Below are positions 27,586 to 38,054 of a stretch of 64,000 nucleotides of DNA, in pieces. Source of the stretch: Microbacteriaceae bacterium (GTDB taxonomy: Bacteria > Actinomycetota > Actinomycetes > Actinomycetales > Microbacteriaceae); assembly GCA_024639845.1 (NCBI GenBank), contig JAHEGG010000005.1, forward strand, positions 124,001 to 188,000, in the 5' to 3' direction. Position 1 is the first letter of the stretch, and the number at the start of each line of letters is the position of its first letter. Under the pieces are notes generated by a model, which was not told the origin of the DNA, did no database searches, and saw nothing but the letters and a program-made list of their open reading frames with translations. A program made the position numbers and the translations under genes.

Positions 27586-30500
27586 AACTTGGCGACCGCG
27601 ATTCGCACGAATTCGTCGTCGCCAACCGAAGCCGCACCTTTGGCATCGCCGAGCTCAGTGGTGAGCTCGAGGGTCAGAGTCTCAGACTTGACTAGCTCAA
27701 CATGGGTTTGCACTGCCGTTAGAACGTGTTGCGACCCAGTTAGCGAAAGTCTGATTCTGTCGCTGACGTCGAGTCCGGCATCCTTGCGGGCCTGCTGAAT
27801 CTGTCTGATGATGTCGCGGGCAAGGCCTTCGACCATAAGTTCCGGGGTTAGCTTGCCGTCTAGAACGAGGAACCCGCCGCTTGGGAGAATTCCGATCAGG
27901 TCTGTTGGCTGCTCACCGTTTGCTCCTGAGGCAAAGTCTGCCACTAAGTCAATGTCGTATTCACCTTCGGCCAACTCGACTCCTCCAGCGATGACTATTC
28001 CGTCAATCTGCGACCACTCGCCGGCCTTAGCTGCCTGGATGACGGCCTGCACGTTCTTGCCCAGGCGCGGGCCTGCCGCACGCGCGTTTACCGATAGGCG
28101 TTTGACTACTCCAAACTCCGAGGCGCTGTCGATAGCAAGTTCAACGATTTCGACAGACTTTACGTTCAACTCGTCTTTTAGGAGTTCAGCAAACTGCTCC
28201 ATCGATGCCGCCCCAGCAGTGACTACCACAAGCTTCGAGAGCGGCAAGCGAACTCGAAGACCAGATGCCTTGCGCAAACTATTTGCAACCGATGATGCAG
28301 CTCGCACACCATCCATGGCAGAAACCAGTTCCGAGTCGGCTGTGAACGCGGTTGCCTGCGGGTAATCCTGTAGGTGAACGGAACGGCCCCAGGTGAGTCC
28401 GCGCCAGACCTCTTCGGTAACCATCGGTAGTAGCGGAGCCGCGACCCGGCAAACAGTCTCGAGCACGGTGTAAAGGGTGTCGAATGCCTCTTCAGAGCCT
28501 TCCCAGAAGCGATCGCGAGAGCGGCGGACATACCAGTTGGTCAGGATGTCGGCGAAGTCGCGCAGACGAGACGAAGCCGAGTAGGAGTCGTATTTGTTCA
28601 TGTCGGCTTCGACCGCTTCGACAAGGTCTCGGGTCTTTGCCAATAGGTAGCGGTCAAGCACGTCGCTGCTGTCGAAGCTGATTTTCGCTTCGTATTTAGC
28701 GGCGTTCGCATACAGCGAGAAGAAGTAGTAGGTGTTCCAAAGTGGCAGCAAGAACTGGCGCACACCCTCGCGGATGCCCTGCTCGGTGACGATTAGGTTT
28801 CCACCGCGAAGAATCGGACTCGAGAGCAGGAACCAACGCATGGCATCGGCACCATCTCGGTCAAACACCTCGTTGACGTCTGGGTAGTTGCGCAAAGACT
28901 TCGACATCTTCTGGCCGTCGTTACCAAGGATGATGCCATGCGAGATTGCCGACTTGAATGCTGGCCGATCGAACAGAGCGGTCGATAAAACGTGCAGGGT
29001 GTAGAACCAACCGCGAGTCTGACCGACATACTCAACGATGTAGTCTCCGGGATTGTGAGTGTCGAACCACTCTCGGTTTTCGAACGGGTAGTGCACCTGA
29101 GCGAACGGCATCGAACCAGACTCGAACCAGCAGTCGAGAACCTCTGGAACTCGACGCATCGTGGAACGACCGGTAGGGTCATCCGGGTTTGGTCTAGTCA
29201 GTTGGTCGATGGTAGGTCGGTGGAAATCATCGATTCGAACGCCGAAATCGGCTTCGAGTTCATCGAGCGACCCGTAGACGTCAATTCGCGGATAGTTCGG
29301 GTCGTCGGATTTCCAAACCGGAATCGGAGCGCCCCAGAAGCGGTTGCGGCTGATCGCCCAGTCGCGCACGTTCTCTAGCCACTTGCCGAACGAACCCTCT
29401 TTGGTGTGCTCTGGTGTCCAGTCGATCTGCTGATTGAGTTCGAGCATTCGATCGCGAAGTTTGGTGGTTTCAACAAACCAAGAAGAAACGGCTTTGTAAA
29501 TCAGTGGGTTCTTGCAGCGGTAACAGTGCGGGTATGGATGGTCGTAAGAAGCTTGCTTGAACAGTCGGTCGGCTTTTTTGAGCCACGCGATGATGTTCTT
29601 GTTTGCGTCGAATACGTGCTGACCCTCGAACTCGCTGACGATCGAGTTGAACTCGCCACGCTCGTTGACCGAGACATAAACGGGGATGCCGGCGGCTTCA
29701 CAAACTCGCTGGTCATCTTCACCGTATGCGGGTGCCTGGTGAACGATTCCCGTGCCGTCCTCAGCGCCTACGTAGTCATCAACGAGCACCTGCCAAGCGT
29801 TGGCTACCTCAAATTTCGTTTCGTCGCGATAGAAGTCAAAAATAGGTTCATATCTCAGACCGGCAAGGAGGGAACCTGGCACGGTGCGAGTAACCGCGGC
29901 CTGTGCATCCTCGGCCGATTCGAAACCAAGTTCTTTAGCATGCACGCCAACCAGCGATTTGGCCAGTAGGAATCCGTTAACGATTGCGTATTCGATTTCT
30001 GGGCCGACCGCTAGGGCAAAGTTGGTCGGAAGTGTCCAAGGTGTGGTCGTCCAAGCCAAGAGTTTGACTCCGTCAAAGCCCTGCCCATCGAGTACGGGGA
30101 AGGTTACGGTTACGGTCTGGTCTTGCCGATTCTTGTAGACCTCGTCATCCATGCGAAGTTCGTGGTTCGAGAGCGGAGTTTCACAGCGCCAGCAATAGGC
30201 AAGGACCTTGAACCCCTCATAGATCAGGCCCTTGGTGTGAAGCTGCTTGAATGCCCAGAGCACACTCTCGGTGTAAGGAGCGTCGAGGGTTTTGTAGTCG
30301 TTGTCGAAATCGACCCAGCGAGCCTGACGTGTCACATAGCTGCGCCACTCTTCGGTGTATTTCAGCACGGATGTGCGGCAATAATCGTTGAACTTATCGA
30401 TGCCGTATTTCTCGATCTCAGGACGACCGGAGATGCCCAGCTGGCGTTCTGCCTCTACTTCGGCAGGCAGCCCGTGGGTGTCCCAGCCGAATCGGCGGTC

Positions 30501-30770
30501 AACTCGGTAGCCCTGCATGGTCTTGAAGCGCGGCACCATGTCTTTGGCATAGCCGGTGAGCAGGTGTCCGTAGTGAGGTAGGCCGTTCGCGAATGGCGGA
30601 CCATCATAAAAGACGAACTCGTCGGCGGAGCTACGCTGATCCAGGGATGCCTGAAAAGTAGCGTCTTGAGCCCAGTAGCCCAGAATCTTTTGCTCGACCG
30701 AAGGAAAACTCGGGCTCGGGTTTACGCCTTCGCTCGCGCTCGAAGCGTCGTCATTGATTTTGGGGTACAT
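27582..30770 (-). CDS. ileS: Isoleucyl-tRNA synthetase, long (type 2, eukaryote-like) form
   Basis: The 1062-residue protein has the class I signature HYGH at residues 66-69 and KMSKSLRN near residue 620, with the editing domain between ([11 protein letters not shown]). The extended C-terminal region and motifs such as [15 protein letters not shown] match the IleS2/eukaryote-like class rather than the shorter zinc-finger bacterial form. Known IleS2 enzymes are often naturally mupirocin-tolerant; resistance here is an inference. It is divergent from valS across 70 bases, too short for a T-box leader. Confidence 0.95.
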   Translation of the reverse strand: MYPKINDDASSASEGVNPSPSFPSVEQKILGYWAQDATFQASLDQRSSADEFVFYDGPPFANGLPHYGHLLTGYAKDMVPRFKTMQGYRVDRRFGWDTHGLPAEVEAERQLGISGRPEIEKYGIDKFNDYCRTSVLKYTEEWRSYVTRQARWVDFDNDYKTLDAPYTESVLWAFKQLHTKGLIYEGFKVLAYCWRCETPLSNHELRMDDEVYKNRQDQTVTVTFPVLDGQGFDGVKLLAWTTTPWTLPTNFALAVGPEIEYAIVNGFLLAKSLVGVHAKELGFESAEDAQAAVTRTVPGSLLAGLRYEPIFDFYRDETKFEVANAWQVLVDDYVGAEDGTGIVHQAPAYGEDDQRVCEAAGIPVYVSVNERGEFNSIVSEFEGQHVFDANKNIIAWLKKADRLFKQASYDHPYPHCYRCKNPLIYKAVSSWFVETTKLRDRMLELNQQIDWTPEHTKEGSFGKWLENVRDWAISRNRFWGAPIPVWKSDDPNYPRIDVYGSLDELEADFGVRIDDFHRPTIDQLTRPNPDDPTGRSTMRRVPEVLDCWFESGSMPFAQVHYPFENREWFDTHNPGDYIVEYVGQTRGWFYTLHVLSTALFDRPAFKSAISHGIILGNDGQKMSKSLRNYPDVNEVFDRDGADAMRWFLLSSPILRGGNLIVTEQGIREGVRQFLLPLWNTYYFFSLYANAAKYEAKISFDSSDVLDRYLLAKTRDLVEAVEADMNKYDSYSASSRLRDFADILTNWYVRRSRDRFWEGSEEAFDTLYTVLETVCRVAAPLLPMVTEEVWRGLTWGRSVHLQDYPQATAFTADSELVSAMDGVRAASSVANSLRKASGLRVRLPLSKLVVVTAGAASMEQFAELLKDELNVKSVEIVELAIDSASEFGVVKRLSVNARAAGPRLGKNVQAVIQAAKAGEWSQIDGIVIAGGVELAEGEYDIDLVADFASGANGEQPTDLIGILPSGGFLVLDGKLTPELMVEGLARDIIRQIQQARKDAGLDVSDRIRLSLTGSQHVLTAVQTHVELVKSETLTLELTTELGDAKGAASVGDDEFVRIAVAKF

Positions 30771-30784
30771 GCTTGCTTTCGTGA

Positions 30785-30798
30785 AGTGTTACAACACT
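30785..30798. promoter_or_regulatory. Dyad element in the ileS/valS divergent promoter region
   Basis: AGTGTT-AC-AACACT is a perfect 14-base dyad centred in the 70-base gap between ileS and valS. It overlaps the possible -35 (TTACAA, 30789-30794) of the valS promoter. It could be an operator, but no regulator is known to me for this sequence. Confidence 0.35.
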
Positions 30799-30816
30799 CA
30801 ATGTTAACCTTATACA
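30789..30816 (+). promoter_or_regulatory. Promoter of valS
   Basis: TATACA at 30811-30816 is a good -10; TTACAA 16 bases upstream is a weak -35. A GGAG lies 8 bases before the valS GTG. Confidence 0.5.
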
Positions 30817-30840
30817 GACCCCTAATTTGGAGACTTTCGC

Positions 30841-33450
30841 GTGACCACTGCCACACCTTCCTCGTCGTTCCTGGCCCCTGCCAACCCGCCAGAAAAGGCT
30901 ACGGTCGAAGGGCTCGAGCAGAAGTGGTCGATTGCTTGGGACGAACAGGGCACCTACCGCTTCGATCGTTCGGCAACTCGCGATCGCATCTACTCGATCG
31001 ACACACCTCCACCCACCGTTTCAGGTTCGCTCCATGTGGGTCACGTTTTCTCATATACCCACACGGATGTGGTGGCAAGGTTCAAGCGAATGCGGGGCTT
31101 TGAGGTCTATTACCCGATGGGTTGGGACGACAATGGTCTGCCGACCGAACGTCGAGTGCAAAACTACTTTGGCGTTCGATGCGACCCGAGCCTCCCCTAT
31201 GTCGAAGGTTTCGAGCCCCCGTTCGAGGGCGGCGACAACAAGTCTTCAAAGGCCGCCGACCAGGTGGCAATCTCGAGACGGAACTTCATCGAACTTTGCG
31301 AGAAGCTCACTCTCGAGGACGAGAAACAGTTCGAGGCCCTTTGGCGCAGACTCGGCCTGTCGGTTGACTGGGACCAGACCTACCAGACGATTTCCCCCGA
31401 CGCCGTAGCGGTCTCACAGAAGGCGTTCTTGAACAACCTTGCGCGTGGCGAGGCGTACCAGTCGATGGCGCCAACCCTGTGGGATGTGACCTTTCGCACC
31501 GCCGTTGCGCAGGCCGAGCTCGAAGATCGGGATCAGCCGGGGAGCTACCACCGTTTAGGCTTCGACGGCCCTAACGGCAAGGTTTTCATTGAGACCACTC
31601 GCCCAGAACTTTTGCCAGCCTGTGTAGCGTTGGTGGCTCATCCCGATGACGAGCGTTATCAGGGGCTCTTTGGCAAGACCGTTCGCACACCGCTCTTCGA
31701 AGTCGAGGTGCCAGTGGTTGCACATCGTCTAGCCCAGATCGACAAGGGCTCCGGAATCGCCATGATCTGCACCTTCGGAGACGTTACAGACGTGATCTGG
31801 TGGCGCGAACTCGACCTGCCAAACCGCGCGATCATCGGTTTTGACGGCCGCATTCAAGAAGAGGCTCCGGAAGGTATCGAAAGCGAACGCGGCCTAGCAG
31901 CATATGCCGAGCTTGCCGGCAAAACCGTGTTCTCGGCGAAGCAGAGAATCGTTGAAATGCTTCAAGAGTCTGGCGACATGATTGGTGAAGCTCGCCCGAT
32001 TACGCATCCGGTGAAGTTCTTCGAAAAGGGCGACAAGCCACTCGAGATTGTTTCGACCCGTCAGTGGTACATCCGCAACGGCGGTCGGGATGGTTCGATC
32101 CGCGAAGAACTGATCGCCAAGGGCAAGAAACTAAAGTTTCACCCCGACTTCATGCGCGTTCGTTACGAAAACTGGGTCAACGGACTCACTGGCGACTGGC
32201 TCATTTCACGTCAGCGATTCTTCGGTGTGCCGATCCCGGTTTGGTATGCCCTCGACGCAAGCGGTGAGCCTAACTTTGAAACCCCGCTGGTTCCGAGCGT
32301 TGATACGCTTCCCATAGATCCTTCGAGCGATGTCCCGTTCGGTTACACCGAGGCTCAACGAGGCGTAGCAAACGGCTTTGTCGGCGAGGTTGACATCATG
32401 GATACCTGGGCGACCTCTTCGCTTACGCCACAGCTGGCCGGCGGTTGGATTTCTGACCCCGAAAAGTACGCCAAGGTATTTCCGTTTGATCTTCGCCCAC
32501 AGGGTCAAGACATCATTCGAACTTGGTTGTTCTCCACACTGCTTCGTTCGCACCAAGAATCCGACCAATTGCCATGGTCGAATGCAGCTATTTCTGGCTG
32601 GATTCTCGACCCGGACCGCAAAAAAATGTCGAAGTCGAAGGGCAACGTAGTTGTTCCGGCCGAGCCAATCGATAACCACGGAGCGGATGCGGTTCGTTAC
32701 TGGGCCGCCGCGGCTCGCCTGGGCACCGACGCCGCTTTCGACGAGGGTCAGATGAAGGTCGGTCGCCGTCTAGCAATCAAGGTACTAAACGCCGCCAAGT
32801 TCGCGCTCTCGTTTGAAGTGCCGGCAGGGTTTGATGCGGTTACCGAGCCAATCGACCAGTCGATGCTGCTTTCGCTTGCCGACGTGGTCGACGAAGCCAC
32901 CACCGCTTTCGAGAACTACGACCACACCAAGGCACTTGAGGTGACCGAAGGGTTCTTCTGGAAGTTCACCGATGACTATCTCGAGCTGGTCAAAGAACGT
33001 GCCTACGGTCAGGGTGGTGCGACCGAGGCTGAACAGGCATCCGCTGCAGTCGCTCTGCGGGTGGCCCTTCACACGGTGCTCAGATTGTTTGCGCCGTTCA
33101 TTCCATTCACCGCCGAAGAGGTTTGGTCTTGGTGGCAGCAGGGTTCGGTTCACCGAACTTCGTGGCCTAATGCCGCAGAACTGCGGGTCAACAAGGATGA
33201 GGCGAACGCACAGGTTTTGGCCCTGGCATCCCAGGCAGTGTCTGGCATCCGCAAGGCTAAGTCAGACGCCAAGGTGTCGATGAAGGCAACCTTGCAGAGT
33301 GCAACGATCCTGGCTCCTGCTGAACGACTCGATTTGTTGCGACTCGCGGCTGGCGACTTGCGGGCCGTGGGCAAAATCTGGGAGCTGGATTTCGCCGAAG
33401 GTTCGACAGTTGAAGCCGCCTCGATCGTGTTTGCCGAGGAGTCGGAGTAG
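30841..33450 (+). CDS. valS: Valyl-tRNA synthetase
   Basis: The 869-residue enzyme starts at GTG with GGAG upstream. It has HVGH at residues 65-68 and KKMSKSKGN near 595-603, plus the editing domain (FIETTRPELLPACVALVAHP). The stretch MGWDDNGLPTERRVQNYFGV is typical of a ValRS subtype found in actinobacteria and also in rickettsiae and archaea, distinct from the E. coli type. It is divergent from ileS. Gene end and the M3 peptidase start are 45 bases apart. Confidence 0.96.
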   Translation: MTTATPSSSFLAPANPPEKATVEGLEQKWSIAWDEQGTYRFDRSATRDRIYSIDTPPPTVSGSLHVGHVFSYTHTDVVARFKRMRGFEVYYPMGWDDNGLPTERRVQNYFGVRCDPSLPYVEGFEPPFEGGDNKSSKAADQVAISRRNFIELCEKLTLEDEKQFEALWRRLGLSVDWDQTYQTISPDAVAVSQKAFLNNLARGEAYQSMAPTLWDVTFRTAVAQAELEDRDQPGSYHRLGFDGPNGKVFIETTRPELLPACVALVAHPDDERYQGLFGKTVRTPLFEVEVPVVAHRLAQIDKGSGIAMICTFGDVTDVIWWRELDLPNRAIIGFDGRIQEEAPEGIESERGLAAYAELAGKTVFSAKQRIVEMLQESGDMIGEARPITHPVKFFEKGDKPLEIVSTRQWYIRNGGRDGSIREELIAKGKKLKFHPDFMRVRYENWVNGLTGDWLISRQRFFGVPIPVWYALDASGEPNFETPLVPSVDTLPIDPSSDVPFGYTEAQRGVANGFVGEVDIMDTWATSSLTPQLAGGWISDPEKYAKVFPFDLRPQGQDIIRTWLFSTLLRSHQESDQLPWSNAAISGWILDPDRKKMSKSKGNVVVPAEPIDNHGADAVRYWAAAARLGTDAAFDEGQMKVGRRLAIKVLNAAKFALSFEVPAGFDAVTEPIDQSMLLSLADVVDEATTAFENYDHTKALEVTEGFFWKFTDDYLELVKERAYGQGGATEAEQASAAVALRVALHTVLRLFAPFIPFTAEEVWSWWQQGSVHRTSWPNAAELRVNKDEANAQVLALASQAVSGIRKAKSDAKVSMKATLQSATILAPAERLDLLRLAAGDLRAVGKIWELDFAEGSTVEAASIVFAEESE

Positions 33451-33483
33451 GTTTTCCGAGAGTCAAACCCGCTACGAAACCCT

Positions 33484-33489
33484 TAGGCT
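33484..33489 (+). promoter_or_regulatory. -10 element of the M3 peptidase gene (leaderless)
   Basis: TAGGCT ends 6 bases before the ATG at 33496. The same hexamer and spacing occurs upstream of msrA. Confidence 0.5.
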
Positions 33490-33495
33490 AAGGGC

Positions 33496-35541
33496 ATGAC
33501 TTTCAACGAAGAAAACCCATTTGCCCTGCGCTCAACTCTCCCCTATGAGCTGCCCGACTTCACCCGAATTTCGATTGAGCATTATTTGCCGGCGTTCTAC
33601 GAGGGCTGCCGACTTCACCTTGCTGAGATAGAGCAAATCGTCGCCCAACCAGAGGTGACTTTTGAGAACACGATCGTGAGTCTCGAAAAGGCCGGGCAGG
33701 TGCTAAACCGCATGCTGATGGTGTTCTACAACAAGTCCTCGAGCGACACCTCGGATGAACTCGATGCGATCGAGGCTGAGATTGCGCCGAAGTTAGCCGC
33801 ACACAGCGATTCGATTCAACTGAATCCAGCCCTTTTTGCTCGTGTAAACGAACTCTTCGAACGCCGCTCAGAGCTCGCGCTCGACGCGGAGTCTGATTGG
33901 CTACTCGACCGCTACCACCGCGATTTCATTCACGCTGGTGCGCATTTGAGCGCGGATGATCGTGAAACCCTCAAGGGATATAATGAACGTCTTTCGGTGC
34001 TCCAGACCCAGTTTGACCAAAACCAACACAACGACGTGAATGAACTTGCCGTAGTCGTTGAAGACGTTTCGGAGTTGAACGGGCTCAGCGCTACCCAGAT
34101 TGCCACGGCAGCGGCAGCGGCCTCAGCTCGCGGACTCGAAGGCAAATGGGTGATTCCAATGGTCAACTTCACCGGCCATCCACTGCTGGCTTCCCTCACC
34201 AACAGAAACCTGCGTGAGCGCATCATGAAAAATGCCTTGGCGAAAGGCGGCCGAGGTAATGAGTTCGACGTGACAAAGATTGTGCTCGAATTCGTTGAGC
34301 TTCGCGCCAAGCGTGCCGAACTATTCGGTTTCAAGTCTCACGCTGAATACATCATCAGCAACCAGACCGCGGGCAGCCCCGCAAATGTGCACTCTATGTT
34401 GAGACGCATCGCCCCGGCAGCGGTGCGCAACGCGCGACGCGAAGCCGGAGACATCCAGGCAGCCATTGATGCCGAAGGCGGAAACTTCGAACTTAAGTCT
34501 TGGGACTGGGATCTGTATACCGAGAGAGTTCGCCTCGAGAAGTACAACGTTGACACCGAGAAGTTCAAACCCTATTTCGAACTGGAACGGGTACTCAACG
34601 ACGGTGTTTTCTTCGCGGCATCCAAGCTGTTCGGAATCACCTTCAGCCCTCGTCCAGACCTTGTTGCCTACCACCCAGACGCTCGCGTGTTCGAGGTTCA
34701 CAACGAGGACGGCAGCGAACTAGCGCTCTTTGTGTTCGACGCCTACGCCCGCGAATCAAAGCGCGGTGGCGCTTGGATGAACAACCTCGTTGATCAGTCG
34801 TTCCTGATGGACCAGAAGCCCGTCGTTGTGAATAACCTGAACATTCCTAAACCGCCCGCGGGTGAACCGACTCTGCTGACCTTCGATGAGACCAACACTC
34901 TGTTCCATGAGTTTGGTCACGCTCTACACGGCATGCTTTCGAACGTCACTTACCCGCGTTTCTCGGGAACCTCCACCCCACGAGACTTCGTCGAATTCCC
35001 CTCGCAAGTCAACGAAATGTGGATGCTCTGGCCAGAAGTTGTTGAGAACTATGCGAAGCACCACCTCACCGAAGACGCACTTCCGCAGGAGTGGATCGAC
35101 AATCTCAAGGCAACCGACACCTTCAATCAGGGACACGCGACCACTTCATACCTAGCAGCGGCGATTCTCGACCTAGCCTGGCATGAGCTTGCGTCTGGGG
35201 CCGGCGTGGCCGATGTCTTCGAGTTCGAGGCCAAGGCCATCGCAGACTACGGTCTCGATTTCGAGCCTGTGCCGACTCGTTACCGCACCACGTATTTCAG
35301 CCACATCTTTGCCGGCGGCTACTCTTCTGGCTATTACGGCTACATTTGGTCAGAAGTGCTCGATGCAGAAACCGTCGAGTGGTTCAAGAACAACGGTGGG
35401 CTAAAGCGAGCCAACGGCGATCACTTCAGAGCAACTTTGCTATCGCGTGGCGGCAGCAAGGATGCGATGGAATTGTTCCGTGACTTCCGCGGCCAAGACG
35501 CATCAATCGAGCCGCTATTGGTTAGAAGAGGTCTGAACTAG
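33496..35541 (+). CDS. M3 family metallopeptidase (oligopeptidase A / Dcp type)
   Basis: This 681-residue cytosolic peptidase contains the zinc motif HEFGH near residues 471-475 (TLFHEFGHALHGML) with the downstream glutamate in EFPSQVNEMW. Length and N-terminal helical region fit the OpdA/dipeptidyl carboxypeptidase branch of M3, which degrades short peptides released by proteases. There is no signal peptide. The gene is alone; its TAG shares the palindrome CTAG with the stop of the convergent transporter gene. Confidence 0.93.
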   Translation: MTFNEENPFALRSTLPYELPDFTRISIEHYLPAFYEGCRLHLAEIEQIVAQPEVTFENTIVSLEKAGQVLNRMLMVFYNKSSSDTSDELDAIEAEIAPKLAAHSDSIQLNPALFARVNELFERRSELALDAESDWLLDRYHRDFIHAGAHLSADDRETLKGYNERLSVLQTQFDQNQHNDVNELAVVVEDVSELNGLSATQIATAAAAASARGLEGKWVIPMVNFTGHPLLASLTNRNLRERIMKNALAKGGRGNEFDVTKIVLEFVELRAKRAELFGFKSHAEYIISNQTAGSPANVHSMLRRIAPAAVRNARREAGDIQAAIDAEGGNFELKSWDWDLYTERVRLEKYNVDTEKFKPYFELERVLNDGVFFAASKLFGITFSPRPDLVAYHPDARVFEVHNEDGSELALFVFDAYARESKRGGAWMNNLVDQSFLMDQKPVVVNNLNIPKPPAGEPTLLTFDETNTLFHEFGHALHGMLSNVTYPRFSGTSTPRDFVEFPSQVNEMWMLWPEVVENYAKHHLTEDALPQEWIDNLKATDTFNQGHATTSYLAAAILDLAWHELASGAGVADVFEFEAKAIADYGLDFEPVPTRYRTTYFSHIFAGGYSSGYYGYIWSEVLDAETVEWFKNNGGLKRANGDHFRATLLSRGGSKDAMELFRDFRGQDASIEPLLVRRGLN

Positions 35542-36707
35542 TTCTTTTTGGCGCGCGTTAGCTCGAGCCACTGCCAAATCACCACACCACCGAGCAACGC
35601 CCAAAAGGCTGGCCCTACGCCAAATAGGGCTAGTCCTGATGCACCGATCAAGAAGGTCACGACGGCCGGAAGTCTGAGGTCGGTGTTTTCAACGGTCGCC
35701 GAAACGGCATTCACCATGGTTCCGAAGAGGGCGACACCAGCTGTGGCAAGCACTAATACTCTGGGCACCTCGTTGACGAACGCGACGAGCGGAGTCACAG
35801 CAAAGGCAAGGGCGAGGTACAGCACGCCACCGAACACGGATGCGAGCCACCTCTTTCGAGCGTCCTTGTGGGCATGCTCATTGGCGTTCAACGCTGCGGT
35901 GATGGCAGCGAGATTCAATGCAAAGCCTCCGAAAAATGAACCCAGCATCGTCGTCAGCCCCGTAACCATGAGAGTCGGCCGGAACGGCACCTCGTAATCG
36001 AAAGTTTTCATGATGGCGATTCCTGGCACGTTTTGGCTAGCCATCGTGACTAAATACAGGGGCAGGGCGATGCCGATTATTGCAACCGGATTGAACTGAG
36101 GGGCAAGCAATTCGAAGGGCGGCAAAATCTGCGCTTCGGGAATTTGCACGCCGAGCTGCAGCCAGATTCCGACGAAAGCGATCGCGATGGCAACCGGCGC
36201 AGCCCAAACCTGAGCAAACCGATAAAGCACAAGCCAGACGATTAAGGCCGGGATGACGATCGCGGAGTATTGAGCGATCGCCTGGAATGGCGCAATACAG
36301 AAAGGAAAGATGACTCCCGCAAGCATGGCCGAGGCTATAGGTTTGGGAATCGAGGAAACCAGCCGTCCAAGCGCGGGCCACAATCCAGTCAAAGCCAATA
36401 GAGCTCCGGTGACTAAAAAAGCACCAACGGCATTTTCAAATCCGAGCCCTAGGGATGCGGATGAGACTAGAAGAGCCGCGCCAGGGGTGCTCCAAACGAT
36501 TGAGATTGGCATCTTGAAACGCCAGGAGAGGCCGATAGAGAGGGCTCCGTAGGCAATTAGCATCATGAACACAGCTGTGGATGTTTGACCTGGCGTGGCC
36601 CCGAGCCCGGTCAAAGCGGTAAGAACAACGCCGATAGATGCAGCGGTTCCGGTTACCGATGCGACCGTGCCCGCAAGCAGCGGCGCTTTCACATCGTCGA
36701 ACTTCAA
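35538..36707 (-). CDS. BenE family transporter (benzoate/H+ symporter-like)
   Basis: The 389-residue protein has about twelve membrane segments and the family's alternating Gly/Ala-rich helices, with GTVASVTGTAASIGVV near the start, IVWSTPGAALLVSS and SQNVPGIAIMKTFDYEVPFRP in the middle. BenE proteins are linked to benzoate uptake in a few species, but no aromatic pathway genes lie nearby, so the substrate is unknown. It follows clpX directly (one base between), yet is functionally unrelated to it. Confidence 0.85.
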   Translation of the reverse strand: MKFDDVKAPLLAGTVASVTGTAASIGVVLTALTGLGATPGQTSTAVFMMLIAYGALSIGLSWRFKMPISIVWSTPGAALLVSSASLGLGFENAVGAFLVTGALLALTGLWPALGRLVSSIPKPIASAMLAGVIFPFCIAPFQAIAQYSAIVIPALIVWLVLYRFAQVWAAPVAIAIAFVGIWLQLGVQIPEAQILPPFELLAPQFNPVAIIGIALPLYLVTMASQNVPGIAIMKTFDYEVPFRPTLMVTGLTTMLGSFFGGFALNLAAITAALNANEHAHKDARKRWLASVFGGVLYLALAFAVTPLVAFVNEVPRVLVLATAGVALFGTMVNAVSATVENTDLRLPAVVTFLIGASGLALFGVGPAFWALLGGVVIWQWLELTRAKKN

Positions 36708-37982
36708 CTAGGCAGATTTCTCTCGAAGTGCTGAGAATGGAACAACCTCTGGGGCAGCACCGTTGAGCACGACATCCTTGGTGATTTTGACCACGCCGGT
36801 GATAGCGCTGCCGGGGAGCTCGAACATTACCGGGCCAAGGATCTCTTCGAGAATCGCCCTGAGTCCGCGGGCACCTGTGTTTCGCTCTATTGCGAGATCG
36901 GCGATCGTCTCTAGTGCATGGTGGTCGAAGTCGAGTTCAAAACCATCGAGTTCGAACATGCGCTGATATTGCTTGACTAGGGCGTTTTTTGGCTGAATCA
37001 GAATCTGCAGCAGTGCCTTGCGGTCGAGTGGACGAACGTTCGCAATCACGGGTAGGCGACCAATGAACTCGGGAATCAAACCGAACTTGCGAAGGTCTTC
37101 TGGTTGCACCTCGCTGAAAAGCTCTTCTGAAGCGTCTTTGCCCGAGATTGTTGCCCCGAAGCCGATGCCCTTCTTGCCCGCTCGAGAGGCGATGATTTCT
37201 TCTAGCCCAGCGAAGGCACCAGCCACGATAAACAGCACGTTGGTCGTATCGATTGAGATGAATTCTTGCTGAGGATGCTTGCGGCCTCCCTGTGGCGGAA
37301 CCGAAGCAACCGTGCCCTCAAGAATCTTGAGCAGGGCCTGTTGGACACCTTCACCAGAGACATCGCGAGTGATTGAAGGGTTTTCGGCCTTGCGAGAAAT
37401 CTTGTCGATTTCGTCAATGTAGACGATTCCGGTTTCGGCACGCTTGATGTCACCGTCTGCTGCTTGCAGCAGCTTCAGAAGGATGTTTTCGACATCCTCG
37501 CCAACATAACCGGCTTCGGTTAGAGCGGTGGCATCGGCAACCGCAAACGGCACGTTCAAACGTTTGGCCAAAGTTTGAGCGAGGTAGGTTTTGCCACAGC
37601 CGGTCGGACCAATCATGAGGATGTTTGACTTTGCGATCTCGATAGAATCGTGATCTTTGCCGGCCGTAGTCAGAGTGCCACGTGAACGGATGCGCTTGTA
37701 GTGGTTGTAGACGGCAACCGAGAGAGCCTTTTTGGCTTGGTCTTGACCGATTACATACTCTTCAAGAAAGGCGTAAATCTCTTTTGGTCTCGGCAAATCG
37801 AGTTCTTCGACTACCTTCTGAGCCGGGCCCCCGAGTTCTTCTTCGATGATCTCGTTGCAGAGCTCGATGCATTCGTCACAGATGTAAACGCTCGGCCCGG
37901 CAATTAGCTTGCGAACCTGCTTCTGGCTCTTTCCGCAGAAAGAGCACTTCAGGATATCGCCGGTCTCGCTGAGCTTGCTCAT
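36708..37982 (-). CDS. clpX: ATP-dependent Clp protease ATP-binding subunit ClpX
   Basis: From the ATG at 37982 the product is 424 residues, the usual ClpX length. It begins with the C4 zinc-binding domain (CSFCGKSQ and CDECIELC), then the AAA+ module with Walker A GPTGCGKT, Walker [10 protein letters not shown] and the ClpP-binding loop IGFGA. It unfolds substrates for ClpP1P2, encoded just upstream. An in-frame ATG at 38012 would add ten residues and is not preferred. A strong hairpin between clpP2 and clpX suggests that clpX is partly expressed on its own. Confidence 0.96.
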   Translation of the reverse strand: MSKLSETGDILKCSFCGKSQKQVRKLIAGPSVYICDECIELCNEIIEEELGGPAQKVVEELDLPRPKEIYAFLEEYVIGQDQAKKALSVAVYNHYKRIRSRGTLTTAGKDHDSIEIAKSNILMIGPTGCGKTYLAQTLAKRLNVPFAVADATALTEAGYVGEDVENILLKLLQAADGDIKRAETGIVYIDEIDKISRKAENPSITRDVSGEGVQQALLKILEGTVASVPPQGGRKHPQQEFISIDTTNVLFIVAGAFAGLEEIIASRAGKKGIGFGATISGKDASEELFSEVQPEDLRKFGLIPEFIGRLPVIANVRPLDRKALLQILIQPKNALVKQYQRMFELDGFELDFDHHALETIADLAIERNTGARGLRAILEEILGPVMFELPGSAITGVVKITKDVVLNGAAPEVVPFSALREKSA

Positions 37983-38012
37983 AGATAAAACCCTATATCC
38001 CCCGATAGACAA

Positions 38013-38037
38013 AGCGGGCGAGCAACGCTCACCCGCT
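38013..38037 (-). terminator. Hairpin between clpP2 and clpX
   Basis: An 11-base stem (AGCGGGTGAGC with GCTCGCCCGCT, one G-U pair) and 3-base loop lies in the gap. Only a short TTTGT follows, so it is a weak terminator, an attenuator or an mRNA-stabilising structure at the clpP2 3' end. Confidence 0.6.
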
Positions 38038-38054
38038 GATGCCTAATCAGGTCG

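Noticed and set aside
30771-30840. T-box riboswitch upstream of ileS
   Set aside because: The gap is 70 bases, too short for a T-box, and no T-box core (TGGNACCGCG-like) sequence is present.
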